This document shows, in pieces, positions 1 to 5,662 of a stretch of DNA of 8,191 nt; position 1 is the stretch's first letter; each line of letters starts with the position of its first letter. Source of the stretch: CAZHRJ01 sp964534765 (GTDB lineage Bacteria; Lindowbacteria; 2-12-FULL-62-27); the NCBI GenBank assembly GCA_964534765.1, contig CAZHRJ010000133.1:1-8191 (forward strand). The letters run 5' to 3'. A program made the position numbers and the translations under genes. The notes beneath the pieces were generated by a model that saw only the letters and a program-made list of their open reading frames with translations, searched no databases and had not been told where the DNA came from.

Positions 1-1365
1 GGTCAGGAACCCAACCAAAACACCTGCCCGGTCTGTCTGGGCCTGCCCGGTGTCCTGCCGGTACTGAATCGACAGGCGGTCATTCTGGGCATGCGCGCCG
101 CCATCGCCCTCAATTGTCAAATCGCCCCATTCTACAAATTCGACCGAAAAAATTATTTCTATCCCGATTTGCCGAAAGCCTATCAGATTTCGCAATACGA
201 TCTGCCCCTGGCCCTGGACGGTTTCCTAGATATTCCCGGCCATCCCAATGGCGTCAAACGGATCGGGATCGAACGGGTACACATGGAGGAAGACGCCGGC
301 AAACTGGTTCATGCCGAACCCGGACACGGCGTGCCCGCGGGTACCAGCTTCGTGGATTACAACCGCGCCGGCGTCCCTCTGATCGAAATCGTCGGCAGGC
401 CGGATCTGCGCAGCGCGCAGGAGGCGCACGTCTATCTGGATGCGCTCAAACAGATCCTGCGATATATCGGCGTCTCGGATTGTGACATGGAAAAGGGATC
501 CCTCAGATGCGACGCCAACGTATCCATCCGGCCGAAGGGGGAATCGACGCTGGGTAAGAGAGCGGAATTGAAGAATCTGAATTCATTCAAATTTGTCGAA
601 AGAGCCATAGAGGGAGAAATTGAGCGGCAAACAGACGTCCTCGCAGCCGGTGGAAAAATCGTCCAGGAGACCCGGGGCTACGACGCAGCCGGGAACACGT
701 CCTATACCCAGCGCAGCAAGGAAGAGGCGCACGATTACAGATATTTTCCTGAACCGGACTTGCCGGCGTTCACCATGGCGCCGGACGCCATCCGGACCGT
801 CCGCGATGCTCTCCCCGAATTGCCGGCGGCCCGGCGGAGCCGGTTTCAATCAGAGCACGGTCTTCCGCCGTATGACGCCGAGGTCCTCACAGCGGAGGTG
901 TCGACGGCGGATTATTTCGAGGCTGTTGTCCGTTGCGGAATCGATCCCAAGAAGGCGTCAAATTTTATCATGACCGAGCTTTTGCGTGACTTGAAAATTT
1001 CAGGATTGGCCGCGGACCGATCGCCGATCCAACCCCGGCAACTGGCCGATTTACTGAAATTAGTGACCAGTGGAAAAATCAGTGGTAAAATAGCCAAGGA
1101 TGTGTTCGTTTCGATGTTCCAAACCGGTAAGGACGCCGAGACGATCATTCGCGAGCAGAACGTGCAATTGATTTCCGACAGGGGCGCCCTGTCTACGGCG
1201 ATTCAGGAAGTCATATCGGAGAATCCCAAGGCCATTGCGGATCTGGATGCAGGCAAGCAAAACGCTATCGGATTCCTGGTCGGCCAGGTAATGAAAAAAA
1301 CCAAGGGGCAGGCTGATCCTAAGGTGGTTTCGGAGGAGATCCGGTCCAAACTTCGGAAAACGTAG
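1..1365 (+). CDS. gatB: Aspartyl/glutamyl-tRNA(Asn/Gln) amidotransferase subunit B, 5'-truncated
   Basis: GatB is the kinase/tRNA-binding subunit of the GatCAB complex, which converts Glu-tRNA(Gln) or Asp-tRNA(Asn) to the amidated form in the cytoplasm. The reading frame is open from base 1, and the visible protein has 454 residues; family members are about 475-485, so roughly 30 N-terminal residues lie outside the window. Seen directly: the CPVCLGLPG segment with its paired cysteines at the left edge (the zinc-binding type), the GIERVHMEEDAGK region, the VPLIEIVGRPD motif, the GSLRCDANVS block, and RSKEEAHDYRYFPEPDLP. The C-terminal part from about visible residue 300 is the helical GatB/YqeY domain, ending in a Lys/Arg-rich tail. 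Met at 91 is internal, not the start. The partner genes gatC and gatA are not in the window. No clear terminator follows the TAG stop. Confidence 0.97.
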   Translation, partial: GQEPNQNTCPVCLGLPGVLPVLNRQAVILGMRAAIALNCQIAPFYKFDRKNYFYPDLPKAYQISQYDLPLALDGFLDIPGHPNGVKRIGIERVHMEEDAGKLVHAEPGHGVPAGTSFVDYNRAGVPLIEIVGRPDLRSAQEAHVYLDALKQILRYIGVSDCDMEKGSLRCDANVSIRPKGESTLGKRAELKNLNSFKFVERAIEGEIERQTDVLAAGGKIVQETRGYDAAGNTSYTQRSKEEAHDYRYFPEPDLPAFTMAPDAIRTVRDALPELPAARRSRFQSEHGLPPYDAEVLTAEVSTADYFEAVVRCGIDPKKASNFIMTELLRDLKISGLAADRSPIQPRQLADLLKLVTSGKISGKIAKDVFVSMFQTGKDAETIIREQNVQLISDRGALSTAIQEVISENPKAIADLDAGKQNAIGFLVGQVMKKTKGQADPKVVSEEIRSKLRKT

Positions 1366-1440
1366 GATAACCGCTTGGTGGACAAGATATAATCAAAAGT
1401 GGGCGGTACCGGCGCGGACGGGTCAGGTGAATTTTTTTAT

Positions 1441-1468
1441 TAAAGTTTTAAGGATGGGCGGCCGATAG
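1441..1468 (+). promoter_or_regulatory. Near-consensus sigma-28 (FliA) promoter of the flgM-like gene
   Basis: TAAAGTTT at 1441-1448, a 12-nt spacer, then GCCGATAG at 1461-1468. The enterobacterial FliA consensus is TAAAGTTT-N11-GCCGATAA, so 15 of 16 consensus bases match and the spacer is one longer. An AT-rich stretch (seven T at 1432-1438) lies just upstream. Initiation would fall near 1474-1476, leaving a very short leader in which the ribosome site AGAGGAGG (1477-1484, 8 nt before the ATG) sits almost at the 5' end. Control of flgM by the sigma factor it inhibits is known in Salmonella, so the site and gene support each other. Not tested experimentally. Confidence 0.8.
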
Positions 1469-1492
1469 AGGGGAATAGAGGAGGTTACGCAC

Positions 1493-1798
1493 ATGGTTGT
1501 GGAGCCAATTTTTGGCGGACAGGAAGTCCAGAAAGCACAGCAAATCAAGAAGCGGGACAGCGAGAAGCGCGCTGAAGCGGCTGAGAGCGCCAAATCCCCG
1601 GACTCTGTGGAGATCAGCGGGAAGGCGCGTGAGGCATCCAAGGTAACGCAGTCAGTGGATCTTGTGCGCTCCGTGCCTGAGGCGATCCGGAAGGAAAAAG
1701 TCGAGGCCGCCAAGGAAAGGATCCTGGGAGGCAACTATTTGACGCCGGAAGTCCTGGACAATATCGCAGAAAAGATCGCGAATTTGCTTCTCAAATAA
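1493..1798 (+). CDS. flgM: FlgM-like anti-sigma-28 factor
   Basis: A 101-residue protein, the normal size for FlgM, which binds the flagellar sigma factor FliA in the cytoplasm and holds back late flagellar genes until it is exported through the completed hook-basal body. The first ~35 residues are charged, Lys/Glu/Ala-rich and probably disordered. Residues ~37-48 (DSVEISGKAREA) match the family's D-x-V-x-I-S-x-x-A-R/K signature. Residues ~58-100 form the C-terminal helical sigma-binding part (VPEAIRKEKVEAAKERI, then GNYLTPEVLDNIAEKI), where FlgM usually has pxvReekVxxlkxxIxxGxYxvdxxxIAxkll. The ATG has an excellent ribosome site (GAGGAGG, 8 nt upstream). The gene stands alone between gatB and a convergent peptidase gene, with its own sigma-28-type promoter and terminators. 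No other flagellar gene is in the window, so the assignment rests on the protein signature and promoter. Small, divergent family: naming is likely but not certain. Confidence 0.8.
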   Translation: MVVEPIFGGQEVQKAQQIKKRDSEKRAEAAESAKSPDSVEISGKAREASKVTQSVDLVRSVPEAIRKEKVEAAKERILGGNYLTPEVLDNIAEKIANLLLK

Positions 1799-1828
1799 GA
1801 GAATCTTCTAGGGAATTGCAGGGGCAAC

Positions 1829-1855
1829 GAACAGCCGCCTCGGCGGTTCATTTTG
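1829..1855 (+). terminator. Weak proximal hairpin downstream of flgM
   Basis: GAAC at 1829-1832 pairs with GTTC at 1846-1849 around a GCCG/CGGC inner stem with one A-G mismatch, followed by ATTTTG. The U-tract is short. It may be a partial terminator or an RNA 3'-end structure upstream of the stronger terminator ~45 nt further on. Confidence 0.35.
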
Positions 1856-1894
1856 ATATCATCCATACCATCATATCCCGTAAGTCGTTTTTCT

Positions 1895-1937
1895 GAGAGC
1901 TTGGGCCGGCGTTTCAATTCCGAGCTCTCTTTTTTTT
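1895..1937 (+). terminator. Strong Rho-independent terminator for the flgM transcript
   Basis: GAGAGCT at 1895-1901 is perfectly complementary to AGCTCTC at 1923-1929. The stem extends inward by a G-T pair, two G-C pairs and a second G-T, giving about 10-11 pairs. Eight consecutive T follow (1930-1937). On the opposite strand the stem is not followed by a T-run, so it serves plus-strand transcription only. Confidence 0.85.
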
Positions 1938-1997
1938 GGGACCCGCCATGAGATGGAAGCAAGCCAACCCTGGTCTGAATGAAATGAATTGAGGGAG

Positions 1998-2016
1998 CGG
2001 CGCGAAAGACGCGCCG
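1998..2016 (-). terminator. Hairpin just past the stop of the LysM/M23 gene
   Basis: CGGCGCG at 1998-2004 and CGCGCCG at 2010-2016 form a 7-bp GC-only stem with a 5-nt loop, 9 bp beyond the minus-strand stop codon. On the minus strand the sequence after the stem is C-rich with only scattered T, so this is a possible weak or Rho-assisted terminator, or a 3'-end stabiliser, rather than a textbook intrinsic one. Confidence 0.4.
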
Positions 2017-2025
2017 GGAGGAAGA

Positions 2026-3180
2026 TTATTTTCTTCTCAGGTAGGCGATTGGATCTACCGGCAACCCGTTCCTTCGAATTTCAAAATGAAGATTCGGACC
2101 TGTGGCCAGGCCGGTCGCGCCGACTGCTCCGATGATCTGACCCTGCTCGACCCGCTGCCCGCGGCCCACCCGGGTGCTTGACAGATGCGCATACCGGCTG
2201 GTCAGCCCGCCCTTATGCCGGACCACAATGATCTTGCCGTATCCGCGCATCCATCCCACAAAACTGACGCTTCCATCCGCGGACGCGAAGACCGTCGTGC
2301 CGCGGCCGCCGCCGATGTCAATCCCCTCATGAAAAATGCGCCGGCGGTGTATCGGATGCATCCGGAACCCGAACTCGGAATTCACCGCCCGGTACGACGA
2401 CGGCCACAAAAATCCATCGACCTTCTGTACCTGCAGCCGCCGCATCCTCTGCATGTCCTGCATTTCATAATTCGGGTTCGGCACATACACCCTGTCTCCA
2501 GGCTTCATCTTCGAAATTTCCTTCACCCTATTGAATTTCAGAATATCATCCAGATTGACCGAAAACCGTTTGGCCAATGCCCAGATGGTCTCCCCCGGCT
2601 TGAGCCGTACTTCGATGACATCCATGTTTGGGATCAGCACTTCCCTGCCCACGGGCAGTTTCTTGGCGTCCCTCAGCAGACTGGAATTTGTCCAGAGCAG
2701 CGTCCCCGTCCGTATACCGTTTTTTCGGGCAATCTCCCACAGGCTGTCCCCGGGACGTATTTTGTATCTGGTTTGTCTCAACTCGTTGCGCGTCAGCGCC
2801 GCAACAGCCGGCTTCAGCTCCTCGACGACATCCTCTATGCGATCCATGCTGTCCGGCTCAAATTCATACGGATCCGTCATCGGAACACTTTGGAATCTCG
2901 ACAGCGCAACCGGCTTCATCAGTAATCCCTCACCCAGTGGCGGGGGATACGCAAACGACAGGCGATTCAGTTTTGCCACCAGCGTGAAAATGATGACGAC
3001 CACCCCGACGACGCCAAGAGCCAGCTTCATTTTTCCCAAACCACGCCCGCCAGTCCGGGGTCTCCGATGACGACAAAAGGCCTTCAACATTGCCCGGATC
3101 GGTTTCACCCGGCCTGAAGGATTATGTTTTTGTCCTTCTCGAAACGTCGAGTAGATCTTCAACGCCGGACACCTCTTCAA
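2026..3180 (-). CDS. Membrane-anchored protein with two LysM domains and an M23 (LytM) peptidase domain
   Basis: A 384-residue cell-envelope protein. Order: a basic N-terminal stretch (1-50), one hydrophobic anchor (~51-69, LALGVVGVVVIIF), a linker, LysM domains at ~138-185 and ~188-235 (each with the PGD/PGE-S/T-LW/IW start), and a C-terminal M23 metallopeptidase domain at ~257-381. LysM binds peptidoglycan; M23 enzymes cut its peptide cross-bridges or, when degenerate (EnvC, NlpD), activate amidases. Zinc ligands are present as H284 and D288 (HEGID) and H365; H332 (YAHLS) is one catalytic His. The other, normally the first His of HLH, is Asn363 (GPNLHFE), so hydrolysis may be weakened or lost. 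The longest frame starts at TTG 3180. TTG 3162 has a better site (GAAGAGG, 9 nt away), and ATG 3030, directly before the anchor, would give a conventional signal-anchor protein. Divergent from ilvH and convergent with flgM; probably monocistronic. Confidence 0.9.
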   Translation of the reverse strand: MKRCPALKIYSTFREGQKHNPSGRVKPIRAMLKAFCRHRRPRTGGRGLGKMKLALGVVGVVVIIFTLVAKLNRLSFAYPPPLGEGLLMKPVALSRFQSVPMTDPYEFEPDSMDRIEDVVEELKPAVAALTRNELRQTRYKIRPGDSLWEIARKNGIRTGTLLWTNSSLLRDAKKLPVGREVLIPNMDVIEVRLKPGETIWALAKRFSVNLDDILKFNRVKEISKMKPGDRVYVPNPNYEMQDMQRMRRLQVQKVDGFLWPSSYRAVNSEFGFRMHPIHRRRIFHEGIDIGGGRGTTVFASADGSVSFVGWMRGYGKIIVVRHKGGLTSRYAHLSSTRVGRGQRVEQGQIIGAVGATGLATGPNLHFEIRRNGLPVDPIAYLRRK

Positions 3181-3223
3181 GTTTCACTGCGGACAGATTC
3201 CCCACGCGGAGAACCTGCTTATC

Positions 3224-3251
3224 TTATCGGTATCCTTTCATTGACGCTTGA
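3224..3251 (-). promoter_or_regulatory. Sigma-28-like promoter candidate for the LysM/M23 gene
   Basis: Read on the minus strand: TCAAGCGT (3251-3244), a 12-nt spacer, then ACCGATAA (3231-3224). The -10 part matches the FliA consensus GCCGATAA at 7 of 8 positions and the -35 part at 5 of 8. The spacer length equals that of the much stronger site before flgM. A transcript would start near 3217, 35-55 nt before the likely TTG starts. The weak -35 makes this a candidate only. Confidence 0.45.
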
Positions 3252-3268
3252 TTTAGAACGATGATAAA
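3241..3268 (+). promoter_or_regulatory. Sigma-70-type promoter of ilvH and the downstream cluster
   Basis: TTGACG at 3241-3246 (5 of 6 to TTGACA), a 16-bp spacer and GATAAA at 3263-3268 (4 of 6 to TATAAT). This predicts a start near 3275 and a leader of about 39 nt. I find no leader peptide with runs of Leu/Val/Ile codons and no attenuator terminator in that leader. The -35 region overlaps the divergent sigma-28-like element on the other strand. Confidence 0.55.
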
Positions 3269-3313
3269 TCCTAGGGTTTAGGTGGGGGGCTTCGCGCCTG
3301 AAGGGAGATTCGA

Positions 3314-3844
3314 ATGCGTCACGTTATTTCGATTTTGGTCCAGAACAAGTTCGGTGTTTTAGCCCGGATTTCAGGTTTGATTTCCGCCCGGGGATTCAAT
3401 ATTGACAGCCTGACCGTAGGTGAAACAGAGGATCCCAAAATCTCCCGTATGATCATCGTTGTTCATGGGGATGATCCGGTGATCGAACAGATCATCAAAC
3501 AGCTCCGGCGACTGGTTGAAACCATCAAGGTGACGGATCTGGCGGAAGGGCGGTATGTCGAACGGGAGCTGGCGCTGGTCAAGGTCGAAGCGCCGCCGGC
3601 CAAGCGGTTGGAGATCCTCCAAATCGCCAACGTGTTTGGGGCGAAGATCATGGATATGACCGCCAAAGAAATTATCCTCGAATTGGCCGGGGAGGTCGGA
3701 AAGGTCGAGGCCCTGATCGGTATTTTGAAACCGTACGGCATCAAGGAACTGGCCAGGACGGGATCTGTGGCCCTGTCCAGAGGGTCCATCACACAAGCGG
3801 CCACGGTGGGCGCCACGGCGGCGGTTGGAATCAATACGTTGTAA
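3314..3844 (+). CDS. ilvH: Acetolactate synthase small (regulatory) subunit
   Basis: The regulatory subunit of acetolactate synthase, which catalyses the first common step of valine, leucine and isoleucine synthesis. It stimulates the catalytic subunit and confers feedback inhibition by branched-chain amino acids. The 176-residue protein has an N-terminal ACT domain (~3-77: HVISILVQNKFGVLARISGL, ARGFNIDSLTVG) and the IlvH C-terminal domain (~85-160, VERELALVKV to RTGSVALSRG). Asn11, Gly14 and Asn29, positions tied to valine binding in E. coli IlvH, are all present, so inhibition is probably retained. It is slightly longer than E. coli IlvH (163 residues) through an Ala/Thr-rich tail. AAGGGAG lies 6 nt before the ATG. 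The large-subunit gene usually sits directly upstream but is absent here, replaced by a divergent peptidase gene. The symbol ilvN is also used for this family. Confidence 0.96.
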   Translation: MRHVISILVQNKFGVLARISGLISARGFNIDSLTVGETEDPKISRMIIVVHGDDPVIEQIIKQLRRLVETIKVTDLAEGRYVERELALVKVEAPPAKRLEILQIANVFGAKIMDMTAKEIILELAGEVGKVEALIGILKPYGIKELARTGSVALSRGSITQAATVGATAAVGINTL

Positions 3845-3984
3845 TCAACCTCGCGGATCGGGCCGGCCGCTGTGTTTGTCCCGGTCCACGCTTCTCCATG
3901 AGAATTGATCGAGGAGGGCCTCAGGCGTCAAACACCGGGGCCGTTCCGGAATGCGCGACACGAATTGAAAGGAGTTAACACTCA
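3845..3984 (+). other. ilvH-ilvC spacer with nested inverted repeats
   Basis: A 140-nt non-coding gap, the largest inside the cluster. GTGTTTG at 3872-3878 is an exact inverted repeat of CAAACAC at 3929-3935. Nested inside, CTTCTC (3891-3896) can pair with GAGGAG (3911-3916) with one G-T pair. A GC palindrome GGCCGGCC lies at 3861-3868. No T-run follows any of these, so no intrinsic terminator is supported. The ilvC ribosome site AAAGGAG (3968-3974) lies outside the repeats. It could be a leader or processing structure, or chance. Confidence 0.3.
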
Positions 3985-5004
3985 ATGGCTGAGATTTGCT
4001 ACGACAAGGATGCGGATTTGAAGTATTTGAACGGCCGCAAAATTGCCATCATCGGATATGGATCCCAGGGGCATGCCCAGTCCCAGAATCTCCGGGACAG
4101 CGGCCTGCCCGTGATCGTCGCCGCTTCCAAACCCGGCAGTCCTTCCTGGGAAAACGCGACCAAGGCGGGATTTACCGTCAAGACGGCCGCGGATGCCGCC
4201 AAGGAGGCGGATATTTTCCTGCTGTTGGCACCGGACGAAAAACAGAAATCGATCTTCGAACGCGATATTCTGCCCCATGCCAAACCCAAATCCGTCCTGG
4301 TATTCTCACACGGATTCAATATCCGTTTCTTTCGGGTCGTTCCCCCCAAGGATATGGATGTGATTCTGGTCGCTCCCAAAGCGCCGGGGCACACCCTTCG
4401 ATCCATGTACAAGGAAGGCAAAGGGGTGCCGTGCCTGCTGGCTGTTCAGCAGGACGCCAGCGGAAACGCGAAGCAAATTGCGCTGGCCATCGCCAAGGGA
4501 ATCGGGTCCACCCGGGCCGGAGCCATCTGGACCACATTCACGGAGGAATGCGAAACGGACCTGTTCGGGGAACAGGTCATCCTCTGTGGGGGTGTCTCTC
4601 ATCTCATTCAGGCCGCGTTTGAGACGCTGGTGGAGGCCGGCTATCAGCCGGAGGTGGCGTATTTTGAAGCGTGTCACGAATTGAAATTGATCGTCGACAT
4701 GATCCAGGAGGGAGGGATCGGCTGGATGCGCTACTCCTGTTCTGACACCGCCGAGTTCGGAGACTACACGCGCGGGCCGCGAATTGTCACCCAGGAAACC
4801 AGGGCGGAAATGAGGAAGATTTTGGATGAGATCCAGATCGGCCAATTCGCCCGCGAATGGCTTCTGGAAAATGAAGTCGGGCGGCCCATGTTCAATTCCA
4901 TGCGGGCGCGCCACAAGGCTCATCCCATCGAAAAAGTCGGCGAAAACGTCCGATCCATGATGTCCTGGATCCGGCGGCGCAGAACGGAAACAGGAGAGGA
5001 CTGA
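3985..5004 (+). CDS. ilvC: Ketol-acid reductoisomerase, class I (short form)
   Basis: The second enzyme of valine/isoleucine synthesis (and of the ketoisovalerate that LeuA consumes): Mg-dependent alkyl migration of acetolactate or acetohydroxybutyrate, then NAD(P)H reduction. At 339 residues it is the short class I form. The N-terminal Rossmann domain carries GYGSQGHAQSQNLRDSG (24-40) and the cofactor loop SKPGSPSWE (48-56); the usual Arg near the loop start is replaced (AASKPGS), so NADPH versus NADH preference cannot be read off. The C-terminal knotted helical domain has the metal ligands Asp192 and Glu196 (TDLFGE) and Glu228 and Glu232 (YFEACHE), plus the SCSDTAEFGDY substrate segment (251-261). 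All expected catalytic residues are present. AAAGGAG lies 10 nt before the ATG. Downstream, psd begins 25 bp after the stop. Confidence 0.98.
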   Translation: MAEICYDKDADLKYLNGRKIAIIGYGSQGHAQSQNLRDSGLPVIVAASKPGSPSWENATKAGFTVKTAADAAKEADIFLLLAPDEKQKSIFERDILPHAKPKSVLVFSHGFNIRFFRVVPPKDMDVILVAPKAPGHTLRSMYKEGKGVPCLLAVQQDASGNAKQIALAIAKGIGSTRAGAIWTTFTEECETDLFGEQVILCGGVSHLIQAAFETLVEAGYQPEVAYFEACHELKLIVDMIQEGGIGWMRYSCSDTAEFGDYTRGPRIVTQETRAEMRKILDEIQIGQFAREWLLENEVGRPMFNSMRARHKAHPIEKVGENVRSMMSWIRRRRTETGED

Positions 5005-5029
5005 CCTCGGAAAGTCGCAGGGTCTGAAT

Positions 5030-5662
5030 ATGGTTGTTCGCGAGGGTTGGAAGTTCATTCTGCCGGCGGCGGTTGCCGCGGCCGGAGGGTTTGCCGGGCT
5101 CGGGATCCACTGGGTCTCTCTGGCATGCCTGCTCTGTCTGATAACCCTCGTCGTTTTTTTCCGTCGGCCGGCGGGTCCGCCGGCGACTCTTCGCCCTGAA
5201 GACATTCTTTCGCCCGCGGGTGGATTTGTGATCGAGGTGGTCGAGGAGAATGAGCCGGCTTTTCTAAAGGCGGCGGCCCGGCGCATCAGTATTTTCATGA
5301 CGCCACTGGATGTTCACGTCAACACGGCGCCGGTGGACGGCATGATCCGCTATGCCGACTATCGGCGGGGAACCTTTTTCAAGGCGGATCGACCCGAGGC
5401 CCGGCTTCAAAATGAGCGCATGATCATCGGCATCGAGCGGGCCGACGGAAAAAAATGCCTGGCTATTCAAGTCGCCGGGTGGCTGGCGCGGCGGATTATC
5501 TGTGATGTCTCCGTTGGCGATGAGGTCCGGCGGGGACACCGGTACGGACTGATTCAGTTCGGGTCCAGGATGGATCTTTATCTCCCTGCGGAGGCCACTG
5601 TGCGGGTCAACGCCGGCCAGCATGTCCGGGCGGCGAAGACCGTGCTGGCGCAGGTCCCATGA
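5030..5662 (+). CDS. psd: Phosphatidylserine decarboxylase proenzyme, short (PSD-A) type
   Basis: Decarboxylates phosphatidylserine to phosphatidylethanolamine at the inner membrane. The proenzyme cuts itself at a Gly-Ser bond, and the Ser becomes the pyruvoyl cofactor. The 210-residue length fits the short bacterial form. Two hydrophobic segments (~8-26, ~28-44) and FFRRP precede the catalytic part. Family motifs: ISIFMTPLDVHVN (86-98), QVAGWLARRI (147-156), and the cleavage site in FGSRMDLYLP, predicted at Gly178-Ser179. Two deviations stand out. The near-invariant SPADG motif reads SPAGG (61-65), so the Asp proposed for the Asp-His-Ser self-processing triad is Gly64. The usual VNRAP reads VNTAP (Thr99). 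His96 and Ser179 are intact. The ribosome site is weak (CAGGG, ~7 nt upstream). The last bases overlap pssA as ATGA. Confidence 0.93.
   Translation: MVVREGWKFILPAAVAAAGGFAGLGIHWVSLACLLCLITLVVFFRRPAGPPATLRPEDILSPAGGFVIEVVEENEPAFLKAAARRISIFMTPLDVHVNTAPVDGMIRYADYRRGTFFKADRPEARLQNERMIIGIERADGKKCLAIQVAGWLARRIICDVSVGDEVRRGHRYGLIQFGSRMDLYLPAEATVRVNAGQHVRAAKTVLAQVP

Noticed and set aside
1388..1393. Perfect TATAAT hexamer between gatB and flgM
   Set aside because: No -35-like sequence lies 16-18 bp upstream (the bases there read GGATAA) and there is no TGn extension. It may be chance; the sigma-28-type site at 1441-1468 explains the gene better.
1404..1438. Possible gatB terminator ending in seven T
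   Set aside because: The GC-rich bases before the T-run (1432-1438) form at best a 3-4 bp stem. The T-run more likely belongs to the AT-rich upstream part of the flgM promoter.
2185..2925. Open frame (246 codons) on the plus strand within the LysM/M23 gene
   Set aside because: The minus strand encodes clear LysM and M23 motifs. The plus-strand product is His/Arg/Pro-rich with no family pattern, typical of an antisense shadow.
3269..3313. Attenuator or leader peptide before ilvH
   Set aside because: The ~39-nt predicted leader has no short frame rich in Leu/Val/Ile codons and no terminator hairpin with a T-run, so attenuation is not supported.
4306..5298. Long open frame (330 codons) antisense to ilvC and psd
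   Set aside because: It lies opposite two genes with complete family motifs and shows no recognisable domain. It reflects high GC and codon bias on the coding strand.
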